A stretch of DNA of 47,072 nt from a virus. Position numbers and translations under genes: made by a program. Positions 32,774-39,481 of the stretch are shown one piece after another (position 1 is the first letter of the stretch; every line of letters begins with the position of its first letter). A model generated the notes under the pieces. The model saw only the letters and a list, made by a program, of their open reading frames with translations. It searched no databases and was not told where the DNA came from. The DNA lies in the IMG/VR virus record IMGVR_UViG_3300010373_000013, positions 1 to 47,072 of that record; one strand, written 5' to 3'.

Positions 32774-33566
32774 GCCATCTCCATTCCATCTGCCTTTTAA
32801 ATCCATATGACTCTAATACTTCATTTAATCGGTCAAAACTTTTCTTGCCAAAATTAGGCATCCACCATAATTGTTTTTCTAATTCCTTTGGATCTTTCTT
32901 GAGTAAGTCTCTAATCGTCTCAAATCCGTCGTCCCTTAGACAATTAACAATTCGTATATCAGTAGGATTCTTTTGTAGTGTACGATCTCTATATATGGGA
33001 AATAGCATTCCAATAGGTTCATCGATCCCTACCCATCCTGAGGATTCCGAATATATCTTATTTTCCGTCACTTCCCCTTTCATTCCACCAATGACTATAT
33101 TCCTTCTTTCTCCTTTTAATTCCTCTTTTTGTTTTCTAGTTTCTTTATCATAATCAGAATGAAACTGCACCCAGTCTTCTTTTTTATTTATTATTTGTTC
33201 TAATTTATTTACAAGCTTTTCCACCTCTAATTTTTTTTTATTTTCTTCTTTTTCGTATTCGGGGTGAAGATCTAACCATACTCCCTTCAAAACATAATAT
33301 TTAATGACATCTTCACCAGGAGAAAATAGTTTTAACGCATTTACAACAAGACCATATAATATGCCATTACTTCTATCTCCTAAATATTCCATCAGTTCTT
33401 CAATAGTAGAGAATCTGTCTGCAAATAATCTCCATAAAAGGGTCTTATCCTCCAAAACGAACAGAATATTTAAATCAGAAGGAAGATCATTAATAGTCAC
33501 AACAATCTCCCACCAAGACGTATAACCTTTATATCGTTTGATGGTTATTTTTTCTTCCATATTCAT
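32757..33566 (-). CDS. RNA polymerase alphaCTD-like protein with N-terminal domain and coil
   Basis: 269 residues, starting by ATGA overlap. Three parts: an unknown N-terminal domain (1-105), a charged coil (105-165) resembling the 117-residue gene upstream (LVNKLEQIINKKEDW against LINKLEKIINNNDVY), and an alphaCTD-like domain (165-265) nearly matching the 112-residue protein. In RIVNCLRDDGFETIRDLL and MPNFGKKSFDRLNEVLESYGF the E. coli alpha DNA-contact residues line up: R265=R205, N268=N208, C269=C209, G296=G240, K298=K242, S299=S243; E302 is Arg (R246). It could bind UP-type AT-rich DNA or contact host sigma or activators. A role in taking over host RNA polymerase is inferred. Confidence 0.75.
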   Translation of the reverse strand: MNMEEKITIKRYKGYTSWWEIVVTINDLPSDLNILFVLEDKTLLWRLFADRFSTIEELMEYLGDRSNGILYGLVVNALKLFSPGEDVIKYYVLKGVWLDLHPEYEKEENKKKLEVEKLVNKLEQIINKKEDWVQFHSDYDKETRKQKEELKGERRNIVIGGMKGEVTENKIYSESSGWVGIDEPIGMLFPIYRDRTLQKNPTDIRIVNCLRDDGFETIRDLLKKDPKELEKQLWWMPNFGKKSFDRLNEVLESYGFKRQMEWRWHARPY

Positions 33567-33901
33567 TGCGAACCCATATATTTATTTTTTGGTTTTTCTT
33601 TTATTTTCCATCTCATATCCAAATTAAACCCATATAACGCTAATACTTCCTTTAATCGTTCTAAACTCTTTGGACCAAAATTATAGGTTGTCCATAATTG
33701 TTTTTCTAATTCCTTTGGATATTTCTTTAATAAGTCTCTAATAGTCTCAAATCCTTCATTCCTCAGACAATTAATAATCCGTAAATCTATACCATTTCTT
33801 TCTATTGGAATTTTTCTAAAGGTAGGAAATAACATATGTATAGGCTCGTCTACACTTATCCATCCTACGGATTCAGAATATATTTTATTTTCCATATCCA
33901 T
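33563..33901 (-). CDS. RNA polymerase alphaCTD-like protein (short form)
   Basis: 112 residues. An N-terminal leader (ENKIYSESVGWISVDEPIHMLFPTF) is shared with the 269-residue protein, then an alphaCTD-like domain: RIINCLRNEGFETIRDLL and YNFGPKSLERLKEVLALYGFNLDMRW. E. coli equivalents by eye: R265=R41, N268=N44, C269=C45, N294=N74, G296=G76, K298=K78, S299=S79, E302 replaced by R82. Even the end GFNLDMRW parallels GLSLGMRL of alpha. It lacks the alpha N-terminal assembly domain, so it cannot replace alpha but could act as a free DNA-binding or decoy domain. Coupled to the next gene by ATGA. Confidence 0.78.
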   Translation of the reverse strand: MDMENKIYSESVGWISVDEPIHMLFPTFRKIPIERNGIDLRIINCLRNEGFETIRDLLKKYPKELEKQLWTTYNFGPKSLERLKEVLALYGFNLDMRWKIKEKPKNKYMGSQ

Positions 33902-33904
33902 TGA

Positions 33905-34258
33905 TTATTCCTTTGAAATCATCTCTTTAACCAGACTTACAAGAAAGTCTAACAACTCAACTAACTTAATTTGTTCTTGCCGCTCATCCTCAAAAAGATC
34001 ATCCACTTTTGTTAAACTCTTTTTATAGGATTCTACTTTCTCATTTAAAACATTTAATTTCTTAGAATTGCTCAAGACTTTTTCCCTATAAACATCATTA
34101 TTATTTATTATCTTCTCTAACTTATTGATTAGATCTTCTGATAATACATTCGTCATACCTGCATAGTACTTAAGATGGTGTATATTATTGCGATACTCAC
34201 TAATTGCATCCAATAGATGGTGATGAATTTTACACCAAGCTTTCTCTTCTTCTGTCAT
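33905..34258 (-). CDS. Coiled-coil protein preceding the alphaCTD-like genes
   Basis: 117 residues, mostly coiled coil (LSEDLINKLEKIINNNDVYREKVLSNSKKLNVLNEKVESYKKSL). Part of it resembles the coil of the 269-residue alphaCTD-like protein. It lies three bases before the short alphaCTD-like gene, and its ribosome site AAGGA lies in the 3' arm of the hairpin at 34268-34309. It may dimerise with, or tether, the alphaCTD-like proteins; this is inference. Confidence 0.55.
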   Translation of the reverse strand: MTEEEKAWCKIHHHLLDAISEYRNNIHHLKYYAGMTNVLSEDLINKLEKIINNNDVYREKVLSNSKKLNVLNEKVESYKKSLTKVDDLFEDERQEQIKLVELLDFLVSLVKEMISKE

Positions 34259-34267
34259 ATATTATTC

Positions 34268-34309
34268 ATTCCTTTTGCCTCTTACCCCTCAAGGTAAGGC
34301 AAAAGGAAT
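34268..34309 (-). promoter_or_regulatory. Long leader hairpin masking the ribosome site of the alphaCTD operon
   Basis: Outer stem of 12 bp (34268-34279 with 34298-34309; ATTCCTTTTGCC/GGCAAAAGGAAT), a 2-nt bulge and a 5-bp inner stem TTACC/GGTAA. On the minus-strand RNA the 3' arm includes AAGGA, eleven bases before the ATG at 34258. No T run follows, so translational control fits better than termination. Confidence 0.5.
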
Positions 34310-34340
34310 ACTATAAGAAGTTGAATTAAAGGATAACTTT

Positions 34341-34901
34341 CTAATGAGATGAGTGATTAAAGGTAAGTATCTTCTTCTTATCTTCAGACATCTTAATAAG
34401 TTCAGCTAATATAGGTTCTAAAGCTGCTTCTTTGAATATCTTCTTATCCTTTAACAAAGCCATAAGCATATTAGCAGCTCCAGGTGCTAACTTATTCATA
34501 ATGACACATCGAATAACAATACTAGAGAAGGCATCCATACCATCAAAGCTATCCAATTGATCTAATGCCCTCAATTCATCTAAATCATGACCATAGTATT
34601 GATTATCCATGTCATGCCATATACGAGCAGCTTGGGTACTATCTTTAAAGACAGCTTGCTTCCATAAAGCATCCATGACTGTTCTAATTTTCTCTTCCCT
34701 TGATATATTGAGATGGTCCTCTTCTTTACATAACTCAGGGGATAGACCTTTTTCCAAAAGAGTAGCTTTATTCACTGTACCCTTTGTTCTCCCTGATCCA
34801 GGTGTCTTAGGTAAACCTACAGGTCTTCCCTTCTTCTTCCTTACCTTCTCAGGCTTCTCAGCCATCTTAAGTATATAATCACCAATCTTAATTTCAGACA
34901 T
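34341..34901 (-). CDS. Possible small terminase / DNA-binding phage protein
   Basis: 186 residues from the ATG at 34901, preferred because AGGTGG lies eight bases before it; a GTG four codons earlier is possible. Near residue 25 comes KKKGRPVGLPKTPGSGRTKGTVNKATLLE, the Lys/Gly/Arg-rich pattern that opens many small-terminase-like or DNA-binding phage proteins. A helical part follows (REEKIRTVMDALWKQAVFKDSTQAARIWHDM), ending with ILAELIKMSEDKKK. In other phages this kind of protein precedes the large terminase; here the alphaCTD cluster lies between. Assignment tentative. Confidence 0.45.
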   Translation of the reverse strand: MSEIKIGDYILKMAEKPEKVRKKKGRPVGLPKTPGSGRTKGTVNKATLLEKGLSPELCKEEDHLNISREEKIRTVMDALWKQAVFKDSTQAARIWHDMDNQYYGHDLDELRALDQLDSFDGMDAFSSIVIRCVIMNKLAPGAANMLMALLKDKKIFKEAALEPILAELIKMSEDKKKILTFNHSSH

Positions 34902-34913
34902 ATCACCAACCAC

Positions 34914-35306
34914 CTACTCTTTTTCAATATAATTATGCATCTTCAGATATATTTCACATATCTCTGCAAGAATCGTACGTATCTTCGCATCTTTATTTAT
35001 ATACCATTCCCTAGGCACATCATCCTCTTCTTTCATCAAACCTTCACATTCCCTCATCAAAATAAGATATATAAAAAGAAACGCACTTATCCCATATTTA
35101 GTATTAAGGAGAGCAACAGAGTGACGTTTGATCTCTACATATTTCAATGATAAATCCTGACGTACCTCCACATCAAATGTTTCTAGATCAACGTTTATGA
35201 TTCCTCCCACTTCGTATTTTTTATAGGAATCCTTAAATCTTTTCTTTACCTTCTTTAAAGAATTATTAATCAATTTTAGTTCTTTTTTTGTTGCTTTTTC
35301 AGCCAT
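34914..35306 (-). CDS. Unknown helical protein
   Basis: 130 residues. It has a basic N terminus (KATKKELKLINNSLKKVKKRFKDSYKKY), then INVDLETFDVEV, a hydrophobic helix (SAFLFIYLILMRECEGL) and a charged end. The RF..SYK....INVDLETF part weakly resembles RFVEKYK...VINLDGLL in the next upstream gene, so they may be distant paralogues. No function recognised. Confidence 0.55.
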   Translation of the reverse strand: MAEKATKKELKLINNSLKKVKKRFKDSYKKYEVGGIINVDLETFDVEVRQDLSLKYVEIKRHSVALLNTKYGISAFLFIYLILMRECEGLMKEEDDVPREWYINKDAKIRTILAEICEIYLKMHNYIEKE

Positions 35307-35348
35307 TCTTACACCCTATACAATCTCTAAAAGCCAGTCTTTGAGCCA

Positions 35349-35669
35349 TTATTTATCTGTATCTTTATACAAACTTAAATACATAACTATTGAAGAATAA
35401 ATGAGGGATTGCAAGAACGCACACGCATCGTTTTCTGCATAGAAAAGTCTATCGCATTTTGTTTTTGCATACATATTCAACAGTACAAAAGTTAAAGCCA
35501 AAAATTTTTCTGGCATCGGCCCTGTTTGTGAACCATTAAGTAAACCATCTAAATTAATAACCCAATTCCCATCGAGAGGTCGCTCAGGATTATCTTTATA
35601 TTTTTCAACAAATCTTTCCTGATTTTTATTAAGTACATTCCTAATAGCTTGGATATCTTCTTCTTTCAT
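35349..35669 (-). CDS. Unknown protein, weakly related to its neighbour
   Basis: 106 residues. An N-terminal helix is followed by RFVEKYKDNPERPLDGNWVINLDGLL, then helices rich in Leu/Ala/Tyr (FLALTFVLLNMYAKTKCDRLFYAENDACAFLQSLIYSSIVMYLSLY). It lies eight bases after the 127-residue gene in the same operon. Function unknown. Confidence 0.55.
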   Translation of the reverse strand: MKEEDIQAIRNVLNKNQERFVEKYKDNPERPLDGNWVINLDGLLNGSQTGPMPEKFLALTFVLLNMYAKTKCDRLFYAENDACAFLQSLIYSSIVMYLSLYKDTDK

Positions 35670-35677
35670 AAATCATC

Positions 35678-36061
35678 TCAATGAATAATAGAAGATTTTG
35701 GATCTTCTATTGATATACTCCAACCTTTAGAAGCGGCTTTTAACATTAATTCAATAAACTTTTGTCCACTTTGCCGCATCACGTGCATAAATAACATAAA
35801 CTCATTTTCAGCTTTAGGGGAACCATCCTCTATCATCTTTTGGACGTCCTCTTTTATTTGAGTGACAATCGCATCATAAGCAAGCGCAAGATATACAAAA
35901 GAAATTGGTGCATGATTATTTTTCTTCTCATAAGAAGAGAATTGAGTACGTATTTTTCCTGGTTCCTTTTCATCAAAGAATCGCAATAAAAGAACAGCAT
36001 CTGCGCTTTCTACGTCGTTTATTGTAATTTCTTCTTCTTTCCATTCTTTATTATCTGTCAT
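35678..36061 (-). CDS. Unknown helical protein
   Basis: 127 residues. It has an acidic start (WKEEEITINDVESADAVLLLRFFDEKEPGKIRTQF), then helices (HAPISFVYLALAYDAIVTQIKEDVQKMIE; FMLFMHVMRQSGQKFIELMLKAASKG). It lies in the minus-strand operon from the promoter at 36673-36701. No motif known to me. Confidence 0.55.
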   Translation of the reverse strand: MTDNKEWKEEEITINDVESADAVLLLRFFDEKEPGKIRTQFSSYEKKNNHAPISFVYLALAYDAIVTQIKEDVQKMIEDGSPKAENEFMLFMHVMRQSGQKFIELMLKAASKGWSISIEDPKSSIIH

Positions 36062-36106
36062 GACAATTTCTATTTGAGTATATGTATGCCATATAGTAAA
36101 TCATTC

Positions 36107-36640
36107 TTATTCACTATGCAATGTCTGATATCGTATTAACTCAGCGTTAAAAGCTTTAAAAAACATAAAACAATCTTTATGATATACATCATATGTAACT
36201 GTAAAATTCTTGATTTGTGATTCGGGTGCCATCACGATCGAATAAGTTTCAGTTTCAGTTTTTTTATCGCGAGAGATTTGGATATACTCCATACATTCAA
36301 ATGGCATTTTTACAAGCTCATTCTCTCGAGAATCCCCGTAAATATTTCCTCTAAATAATCCAAGATCCGTTAATATAATAAAACGAGCATCAACTCTCCT
36401 AAAGGAGGGACATATGGCTGGAGTAATAATATTCATCCTCTTTATCTTGTGATCTTTAAAGGTTGTACGAAAAAGATCGAGTAAAGGTTCTTTTAGTTTA
36501 TCTAATTCTTTTTTTGTAAAAAAAGCGAGATGATAAGGAGGAAATTTAAAAATTTTGTTTACTAATTTTCTAAGGATTTTTTCATGTGTAGATAACTTAA
36601 AACGCCCACGAATAACATTATCTGTTTTAGAGGTTGACAT
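36107..36640 (-). CDS. First gene of the leftward operon, possibly PH-like
   Basis: 177 residues, with AGGA before the ATG. The N terminus is basic and helical (THEKILRKLVNKIFKFPPYHLAFFTKKELDKLKEPLLDLFR), then a beta-rich half (RFIILTDLGLFRGNIYG, PFECMEYIQISRDKKTETETYSIVMAPESQIKNFTVTYD) ending in a helix (CFMFFKAFNAELIRYQ). This order resembles bacterial PH-like domains, a weak structural guess. The TTGACA of the opposing promoter overlaps its first codons. Confidence 0.5.
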   Translation of the reverse strand: MSTSKTDNVIRGRFKLSTHEKILRKLVNKIFKFPPYHLAFFTKKELDKLKEPLLDLFRTTFKDHKIKRMNIITPAICPSFRRVDARFIILTDLGLFRGNIYGDSRENELVKMPFECMEYIQISRDKKTETETYSIVMAPESQIKNFTVTYDVYHKDCFMFFKAFNAELIRYQTLHSE

Positions 36641-36661
36641 AATGTATTTCCTATTTATAAT
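36634..36661 (+). promoter_or_regulatory. Consensus sigma70 promoter, rightward
   Basis: TTGACA (36634-36639), 16-bp spacer, TATAAT (36656-36661): both hexamers perfect. The start point would be near 36668, giving a leader of about 33 nt before the gene at 36701. It faces the leftward promoter at 36673-36701. Confidence 0.8.
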
Positions 36662-36672
36662 CTCTTTTGAAG

Positions 36673-36701
36673 ATAGTAATTATTAGACATATATTTATCA
36701 A
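36673..36701 (-). promoter_or_regulatory. Candidate sigma70 promoter, leftward
   Basis: On the minus strand, TTGATA (36701-36696), 17-bp spacer, TACTAT (36678-36673). The start point would be near 36666, about 26 nt before the gene at 36640. It overlaps the reach of the opposing consensus promoter, so the two should exclude each other. Confidence 0.55.
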
Positions 36702-37039
36702 TGGTTTTATTTAAGCCTCCTATTCATACTATCAATCCTTTTCATAAGGAAAATGTAATAAATGAAATCGTTGATATGGTTCAAAGTAAATTTCCCACTT
36801 ATAGGGTTTTAAAGTTACCGGATGCTATTTTTGATTTATTAATCATTCGAAGTTCTTCTTATCAAGTTAAGAAAGCGATTGGCCAATATGAAGGATTAAA
36901 TGAGATGATCTTACAGCAGGTATTTGGTATATCTGTGACGCAGGAAAAGGATCAAGAAAAGATTAAAGATAATGGACTCACAGAACATATCATCACAGAT
37001 AATATGAGAGATGTCATACGCATTTTAGAAAAGGAATAA
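36701..37039 (+). CDS. Unknown protein behind the consensus promoter
   Basis: 112 residues. It begins MVLFKPPIHTINPFHKENVINEIVDMVQ, with alternating helix and strand (TYRVLKLPDAIFDLLIIRSSSYQVKKAIGQYEGL) and ends in a helix (MRDVIRILEKE). No Shine-Dalgarno is visible, and the ATG overlaps the -35 of the leftward promoter. As the first gene under a strong promoter it may be expressed early. Function unknown. Confidence 0.55.
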   Translation: MVLFKPPIHTINPFHKENVINEIVDMVQSKFPTYRVLKLPDAIFDLLIIRSSSYQVKKAIGQYEGLNEMILQQVFGISVTQEKDQEKIKDNGLTEHIITDNMRDVIRILEKE

Positions 37040-37068
37040 AGACAATGATTAAATTTGGATAATACACG

Positions 37069-37326
37069 ATGACTAAATTTGAAGAAGTATCAGCTTTAGA
37101 GTTCTACACTTATTTAGAAGATATTAAGAATAAACTTGCTAACGAAGTTCCTCAATGGAAGGTAGAAATAAAGGTAGCAGGTCAACCACCTCAAACATTT
37201 TATCATTTGGGACAATGGGATTTTACGAATGGGAAAGTAGAAAAACCCTTTTTTCAAGGGATATTTGCGTATCATTTGGAAGATCGTCACTACATTCTCA
37301 ATCATCATCCTCTGAATCAAATTTAA
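37069..37326 (+). CDS. Unknown small protein
   Basis: 85 residues. A helix (LEFYTYLEDIKNKLANEVPQW) is followed by strands (KVEIKVAGQPPQTFYHLGQWDFTNGK, GIFAYHLEDRHYILNHH). The bases around its start repeat a short upstream start-like stretch (atgattaaatttgga at 37044, then atgactaaatttgaa at 37069), so a small duplication occurred. The 3' end overlaps the convergent gene at 37298-37894 by 29 bp. Function unknown. Confidence 0.5.
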   Translation: MTKFEEVSALEFYTYLEDIKNKLANEVPQWKVEIKVAGQPPQTFYHLGQWDFTNGKVEKPFFQGIFAYHLEDRHYILNHHPLNQI

Positions 37327-37894
37327 TGGGAGCTCCATACCCTCTACGTTCTTTTGGGACAGATCCTCGTGCACCTGGTATAACACCTGATAAATGTTGA
37401 ACTTGATATGCCTGTGGATTTCCAGGTATGGGTGCCCCTGATACACGTAAGGCTTGCGGTTGATCGAGTATATTAAGATGAGAACGTGTTACATCTATTC
37501 CTTGCGCACGATGTGGTCCCCATCCTGTACTAAATCCTCTTTCAGGTAAAGGAAGAGTAAAAACCTCACTTGTGCTTAATTGTCTTTGGCCTTGTGGACT
37601 TCGTAAAGTATTTTCCAAATGTCTTCTTGTAGAAGGGCTCATGCCTACGACAGTATTAGAATGAAGGGGAACTTGTTGAGACCGTCTAGCTTCTTGACGA
37701 CTTCTCTCCTCATATGTATCAATAGCTTTTTTCTGAAGTCCACTTCCTTTAACCCGTGATTGCGGTAACGTTGCTAAATGTTTTTCCTCGAAGGTTTGTC
37801 TAAACATAGGATCATGAATACCTACATTTTCAGCTACGACAGGCCAATTGCGCGCTTTTAAATGAAGTCTTTCCATTTTCTTTGAACGTCCCAT
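37298..37894 (-). CDS. Pro/Arg/Gln-rich, probably disordered protein, unknown
   Basis: 198 residues of low order: rich in Pro, Arg, Gln, Ser and Gly (KKAIDTYEERSRQEARRSQQVPLHS; LPLPERGFSTGWGPHRAQGID; IPGARGSVPKERRGYGAPI). The composition resembles the N-terminal region of the 1014-residue ejection-type protein, so a virion role is possible, but it is far from the structural operons. No clear ribosome site. Overlaps the plus-strand gene at its 3' end. Confidence 0.5.
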   Translation of the reverse strand: MGRSKKMERLHLKARNWPVVAENVGIHDPMFRQTFEEKHLATLPQSRVKGSGLQKKAIDTYEERSRQEARRSQQVPLHSNTVVGMSPSTRRHLENTLRSPQGQRQLSTSEVFTLPLPERGFSTGWGPHRAQGIDVTRSHLNILDQPQALRVSGAPIPGNPQAYQVQHLSGVIPGARGSVPKERRGYGAPIKFDSEDDD

Positions 37895-37957
37895 CAGATG
37901 CTTTTCTTGGGAATGATATTTTACCTTATCATATTGAGGGATGTATTTAGATTGTTA

Positions 37958-37996
37958 TTTTTTCCTCTTTATGATTGTTCCATAAAGAGGAAAAAA
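37958..37996. repeat. 15-bp perfect inverted repeat, T-run before and A-run after
   Basis: Arms 37958-37972 and 37982-37996 (TTTTTTCCTCTTTAT/ATAAAGAGGAAAAAA), 9-nt loop. T lies 5' and A lies 3' on both strands, the reverse of a terminator, so it is better seen as a protein site or cruciform. It lies 64 bp upstream of the gene at 37894. Confidence 0.6.
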
Positions 37997-38090
37997 CCAT
38001 GAACATACAATACACATATGAGGCATTCCCCATTGAGGGATTAAGAAGAAGAGAAAGCTAGAAAAGGAAAAAAGGGAAACAAAAAGGAAT

Positions 38091-38315
38091 CTAGATATAT
38101 ATTGGTGAGTTGGTTTTATTAAATGAGATAAACAAGAAAACGTACTTTGGATCCATACGTATCGCATTGAAAACAATGGGAGGGATACCGTGGACCATTC
38201 GTAGGAAATGATCATCAAATGAATGAGGATCAAGAGCTCTATATAGTTTACCCACGGGTGTTGTTCCAGTACAATGGTAAGAAGCTTTTTTGTGATTTCC
38301 TTTGCCATTCAACAT
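38091..38315 (-). CDS. Doubtful small protein
   Basis: 74 residues: MLNGKGNHKKASYHCTGTTP, VGKLYRALDPHSFDDHFLRM, then a hydrophobic end (YVFLFISFNKTNSPIYI). Composition is more protein-like than the other open frame on this strand (to 37955), but no ribosome site precedes it. The rest of 37895-38454 holds the inverted repeat and AT-rich sequence that probably includes the promoter of the plus-strand genes; I see no consensus hexamers. Confidence 0.3.
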   Translation of the reverse strand: MLNGKGNHKKASYHCTGTTPVGKLYRALDPHSFDDHFLRMVHGIPPIVFNAIRMDPKYVFLFISFNKTNSPIYI

Positions 38316-38454
38316 AATTGGTTAATGAAAAAACATCTCTTAGTTTTACATAAATTTAAGAAATAAAAAAAATTGCAAAATCATTCAAAATTCAACTAGA
38401 AGGAAACATCATTTATTTCTATCCTTTGGAAAACAACAATTTTAGGAAAATTTT

Positions 38455-38679
38455 ATGAATGAATGCCAAGCAAACATTAAAGTTATGGCGGATCTTTTAA
38501 GAGAGATTTATTTAGCTCTTGAGAATGAACAAGATCAATGGCGACGTATGATGCCCATTGCGAAATTAAAAACCATGGTGGAGATATTGGAGGAAAAAGG
38601 AAATGAAACGAGCTTTCCTCAACCTAAGGCTTGTGAAGAATTACGTCATGCGCTAAATGGTTTAAGAAAGAAAAAATGA
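38455..38679 (+). CDS. Small helical protein, first gene of the recombination module
   Basis: 74 residues, with AGGAAA before the ATG. All helical (NIKVMADLLREIYLALENEQDQWRRM; KLKTMVEILEEKG; KACEELRHALNGLRKKK). It overlaps the DUF1064 endonuclease gene by ATGA, so the two are translationally coupled, which suggests a partner or regulator role. Function not recognised. Confidence 0.6.
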   Translation: MNECQANIKVMADLLREIYLALENEQDQWRRMMPIAKLKTMVEILEEKGNETSFPQPKACEELRHALNGLRKKK

Positions 38680-38975
38680 GACATAAATTTAGAAATGTTC
38701 CTCAATTAGTAGAAGGGATTCATTTTTCATCGAAGAAAGAAGCTAAGCGTTATGCGGATTTGAACCTACTTAAAAAAAATGGAGAGGTTGTTTTTTTTCT
38801 TCGTCAAACACCTTTTCATTTACCTGGAAATACTAAATATGTTTGTGATTTTGTCGTCTTTTGGAAAAATGGAGATATCTCATTTGAGGATGTTAAAGGT
38901 ATGAGAACCCAAGTTTACATCCTCAAGAAACGTATGGTGGAGGATTTATATCCCATTCAAATCACAGAGATATAA
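38676..38975 (+). CDS. DUF1064-type endonuclease (Holliday-junction resolvase-like)
   Basis: 99 residues. The family pattern is clear: RNVPQLVEGIHFSSKKEAKRYADLNLLKKNGEVVFFLRQTPFHL, then YVCDFVVFWKNGDISFEDVKGMRTQVYILKKRMVEDLYPIQITEI. The Glu of KEAKRY, Asp of CDFVV and Glu-Asp-Val-Lys of FEDVKG correspond to the PDDEXK-like active site of phage recombination endonucleases. It probably resolves branched DNA made during recombination or before packaging. Coupled to the small gene upstream and two bases before the next; ERF and SSB lie close by. Confidence 0.82.
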   Translation: MRHKFRNVPQLVEGIHFSSKKEAKRYADLNLLKKNGEVVFFLRQTPFHLPGNTKYVCDFVVFWKNGDISFEDVKGMRTQVYILKKRMVEDLYPIQITEI

Positions 38976-38976
38976 A

Positions 38977-39252
38977 ATGAATGATACATTGATCGATGCA
39001 AGATTGAGGAAAAATAAGTGGACATTTAAAGATGTAAATTTGACAAGAAGAGCGCTTGGAATTCCTGAACTCACCCTTGAAGAATATGAAAAAAAAACTA
39101 AAAAATTAAGAAAATTAATGGGAGAAAAAAAATATAAAATAGAAGGAATGAGTGAATCTTTTAAGAAAGTATGGAAGAAAGGGGAACATCAATTAAAAAA
39201 AACTGGAAGAATTAAAATCACATTAAAAGATTTCAATAAAAAAGATGATTAA
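38977..39252 (+). CDS. Basic Lys-rich protein, unknown
   Basis: 91 residues, strongly basic (KKTKKLRKLMGEKKYKIEGM; KKVWKKGEHQLKKTGRIKITLKD). It follows the endonuclease gene by one base, and its end lies in the arm of a bidirectional terminator. Possible nucleic-acid contact by charge only; no family recognised. Confidence 0.55.
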   Translation: MNDTLIDARLRKNKWTFKDVNLTRRALGIPELTLEEYEKKTKKLRKLMGEKKYKIEGMSESFKKVWKKGEHQLKKTGRIKITLKDFNKKDD

Positions 39253-39269
39253 ATAATAATCATCTTTTT
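39239..39269. terminator. Bidirectional terminator
   Basis: Perfect 13-bp arms AAAAAGATGATTA (39239-39251) and TAATCATCTTTTT (39257-39269), 5-nt loop, A run before and T run after on both strands. It contains or touches the stop codons of the convergent genes 38977-39252 and 39260-39481. Confidence 0.85.
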
Positions 39270-39481
39270 ATCCCCAAAAATATCCCCTCTTTCACTGTCG
39301 AGGAAGTACTTACAATCACACTCCGTATATCCGTAACACCAAACCCTCCCATGATTGACTTTTCCCATCCTATCAATTTTATCAAAGTCATTTTATAAGA
39401 TGGTTTCATATAAGCAGGAAGCAATAGTGCTCCTGCTAACATCACTAAAAAACCAATAGGGAAAAGAAAATTATTCTTCAT
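39260..39481 (-). CDS. Small membrane protein, unknown
   Basis: 73 residues from the ATG at 39481, which follows GGGAGGT by ten bases; a TTG further up would overlap this ribosome site and is not used. The N terminus (FLFPIGFLVMLAGALLLPAYM) is one membrane span or an uncleaved signal anchor, followed by a soluble part (LIKLIGWEKSIMGGFGVTDIR). It lies downstream of SSB. Lysis-related or envelope role possible, not shown. Confidence 0.55.
   Translation of the reverse strand: MKNNFLFPIGFLVMLAGALLLPAYMKPSYKMTLIKLIGWEKSIMGGFGVTDIRSVIVSTSSTVKEGIFLGIKR

Noticed and set aside
37958-37996. Inverted repeat as a rho-independent terminator
   Set aside because: T runs precede and A runs follow the stem on both strands, which is the wrong order.
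37955-38308. Minus-strand open frame of 117 codons, hydrophobic
   Set aside because: It runs through the 15-bp inverted repeat, lacks a ribosome site and has a biased Phe/Ser/Leu composition. The overlapping 74-codon frame is a little more plausible, and even that is doubtful.
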